Assembly: GCA_001797935.1 (NCBI GenBank)
Contig: MGQT01000106.1
Span: 1-7,845 of the forward strand
From: Deltaproteobacteria bacterium RBG_16_54_18
GTDB lineage: Bacteria; Desulfobacterota; B13-G15; RBG-16-54-18
Direction of reading: 5' to 3'
Length of the DNA stretch: 7,845 bases
Shown: in pieces, positions 6,733 to 7,845 of the stretch
Layout of the letters: every line of letters starts with the position of its first letter
Numbering within the stretch: the stretch's first letter is position 1
Notes under the pieces: model-generated
What the model was told of the DNA's origin: nothing
What the model saw: the letters and a program-made list of their open reading frames with translations, nothing else
The model's database searches: none
Made by a program: the position numbers and the translations under genes

Positions 6733-6774
6733 ATTATATAAAGTGGGGCGGGATTGAAGAACGGAGAGTACACC

Positions 6775-7845
6775 GTGAGTGAGAAGACGAAGATCCTGGT
6801 TATCGACGACGAGGCCGTTATGCGCGATGGCTGTTTTCGGATACTCGCCAAAGAGGGGTGCGAGGTCTTCACCGCTGCAAATGGGGAGGAAGGGCTGGCG
6901 GCCATCAAGAAGGACGCCGAGGGTATTGCCGTTGTGCTGCTGGACCTCAAGATGCCGGGGATGAGCGGGATGGAGGTACTGGAAAAGGCCAAGGAGATCA
7001 ACCCCTCCCCCCTGATCGTCGTCATCACCGGCTACGCGACGGTCGACTCGGCTGTCGAGGCTATGAAGAAGGGGGCCTATGATTTCATCGCCAAGCCCTT
7101 CGCGCCGGATCAACTCCGCCTGGTGGTCAACCGGGCCTTAGAGAAGAGACGGCTGGAACTCGAGGCCGAACAACTGCGGGCAGAGGCAGCCAAGAGCCTC
7201 AGAGATGTAGCCACGGAAAAAGGCAAGGTGCGGACCATCGTTCATTGCATGGCAGATGGGATCTTGGTGACGGATAGGGAGGTACGGGTCGTCCTCATCA
7301 ACCCGGCGGCGAGCAGGATGCTCGGCATCGAAAGCCATGCATGCCTGGAGCGATCCCTGAGCGATGTCATGGGGAATGAGAAACTCATTGAGGCCGTTCA
7401 GGGGGTCCTGGAAGCGGTGAACCCTGAGGTGACCGTCATATCCCAAGAACTTCGCATTGGAGATTCCCTCATCAGGGCCCACACGGCGGCGGTCAGGAGT
7501 GAAGAGGAAGGGGTATTAGGGACGGTAACGGTCTTGGAAGATATGACCTATCTCTTGGATCTCGACCGCATGAAGGGGGATTTTATCGCCATGGTCTCCC
7601 ACGAGCTCCGTTCTCCTGTCTCGGCGATCGGACAGAACATAAGCCTGATCTTGGATGGTATGGCCGGCGAGACAACAGAAAAGCAGCGGCACCTGCTCAC
7701 CAGGGTCAAGGAGCGTTCTAAGGGCCTCCTTGATCTCATCGGCGACCTCTTGGAAATCTCCAAGATAGACGCCGGGGTGGCCATGCAGCGGAAGGAGCCT
7801 TTGCAAATCGAGGAGGTAGTTCGTAAGGTGGTGGAGCTCATGGAG
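6775..7845 (+). CDS. Hybrid sensor histidine kinase: receiver-PAS-HisKA (3' partial)
   Basis: Cytoplasmic hybrid kinase running off the right edge in frame (357 codons seen). The N-terminal receiver (about 1-122) is of the NtrC/AtoC type, with D11/D12, phospho-acceptor D57 (LLDLKMPGMSG), T85 (ITGYATVDSAVEAMKKGAYDF) and K107 (AKPF). A charged helical linker (about 122-150, LEKRRLELEAEQLRAEAAK) follows, probably coiled coil. A PAS-like domain spans about 152-250 (IVHCMADGILVTDREVRVVLINPAASRMLG). HisKA begins near 266 with the H-box MVSHELRSPVSAIGQN, phospho-acceptor H276. The ATPase domain must lie beyond the window. No membrane segment or signal peptide is visible, so it likely senses an internal signal. 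I chose GTG 6775 because GGAG at 6763-6766 sits 8 nt upstream; an in-frame TTG at 6754 is the alternative. It may exchange phosphate with the receiver protein at 6168-6551. The ligand of the PAS domain cannot be told from sequence. Confidence 0.92.
   Translation, partial: MSEKTKILVIDDEAVMRDGCFRILAKEGCEVFTAANGEEGLAAIKKDAEGIAVVLLDLKMPGMSGMEVLEKAKEINPSPLIVVITGYATVDSAVEAMKKGAYDFIAKPFAPDQLRLVVNRALEKRRLELEAEQLRAEAAKSLRDVATEKGKVRTIVHCMADGILVTDREVRVVLINPAASRMLGIESHACLERSLSDVMGNEKLIEAVQGVLEAVNPEVTVISQELRIGDSLIRAHTAAVRSEEEGVLGTVTVLEDMTYLLDLDRMKGDFIAMVSHELRSPVSAIGQNISLILDGMAGETTEKQRHLLTRVKERSKGLLDLIGDLLEISKIDAGVAMQRKEPLQIEEVVRKVVELME

Larger units (their letters stand above)
6552..6774 (+). other. Non-coding gap between the two signalling genes
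   Basis: This 223-nt gap holds no convincing gene. It is more A+T-rich than its surroundings in the second half (6703-6745). It contains two adjacent small hairpins (listed separately), an AT patch TTATATAAA at 6734-6742 that could hold a -10 element but has no good -35 partner, and a 46-codon open frame 6617-6757 with no well-spaced ribosome site. I see no hairpin with a T-run of classic terminator form after the response regulator. The gap is long enough for a separate promoter for the kinase. Confidence 0.5.

Noticed and set aside
6617..6757. 46-codon open frame as a protein-coding gene
   Set aside because: The only purine-rich stretch abuts the ATG with no spacer, the codon use in its second half is A/T-richer than neighbouring genes, and no family is recognised. 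Kept only as a low-interest note.

Overview
The window is a G+C-rich bacterial stretch with every convincing gene on the + strand. It looks like an operon for the methyl branch of the Wood-Ljungdahl (reductive acetyl-CoA) pathway, followed by signalling genes. The order is: a very large HdrA-type flavin/iron-sulfur protein (cut by the left edge), mvhD, metV, metF, a single-domain response regulator, and a receiver-PAS-histidine kinase hybrid (cut by the right edge). An HdrA-MvhD-MetV-MetF set points to an anaerobe, most plausibly a sulfate-reducing or syntrophic member of the Desulfobacterota (former Deltaproteobacteria) or a related uncultured lineage. That placement is inferred from gene content only.

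Positions 3-6139 are tightly packed. hdrA overlaps mvhD by 14 nt, and mvhD/metV and metV/metF overlap by ATGA, so translation is probably coupled. MetF and MetV form the methylenetetrahydrofolate reductase core. MvhD and HdrA are the electron-transfer and flavin-based bifurcation parts found with MetVF in some acetogens. Here the HdrA carries an inserted GltD/NfnB-like FAD/NAD(P)H module and a second HdrA-like half, so the polypeptide may itself take electrons from NAD(P)H. No HdrB, HdrC or hydrogenase gene is present in the window.

The main result is that mvhD is a selenoprotein gene. An in-frame UGA at 4138-4140 sits where this family normally has a cysteine. The protein reads through in frame on both sides of it, and the bases from the UGA onward fold into a plausible bacterial SECIS hairpin (4138-4180). 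Standard gene calling would start the gene at the internal ATG at 4171 and lose the N-terminal metal-binding motif.

Positions 6140-7845 hold the signalling part. A 127-aa receiver protein follows metF after 28 nt with its own ribosome binding site. A 223-nt gap with two small hairpins and no convincing gene follows, then a hybrid kinase starting at GTG 6775 and running off the right edge before its ATPase domain. Whether these genes regulate the upstream enzymes is inferred from position only.
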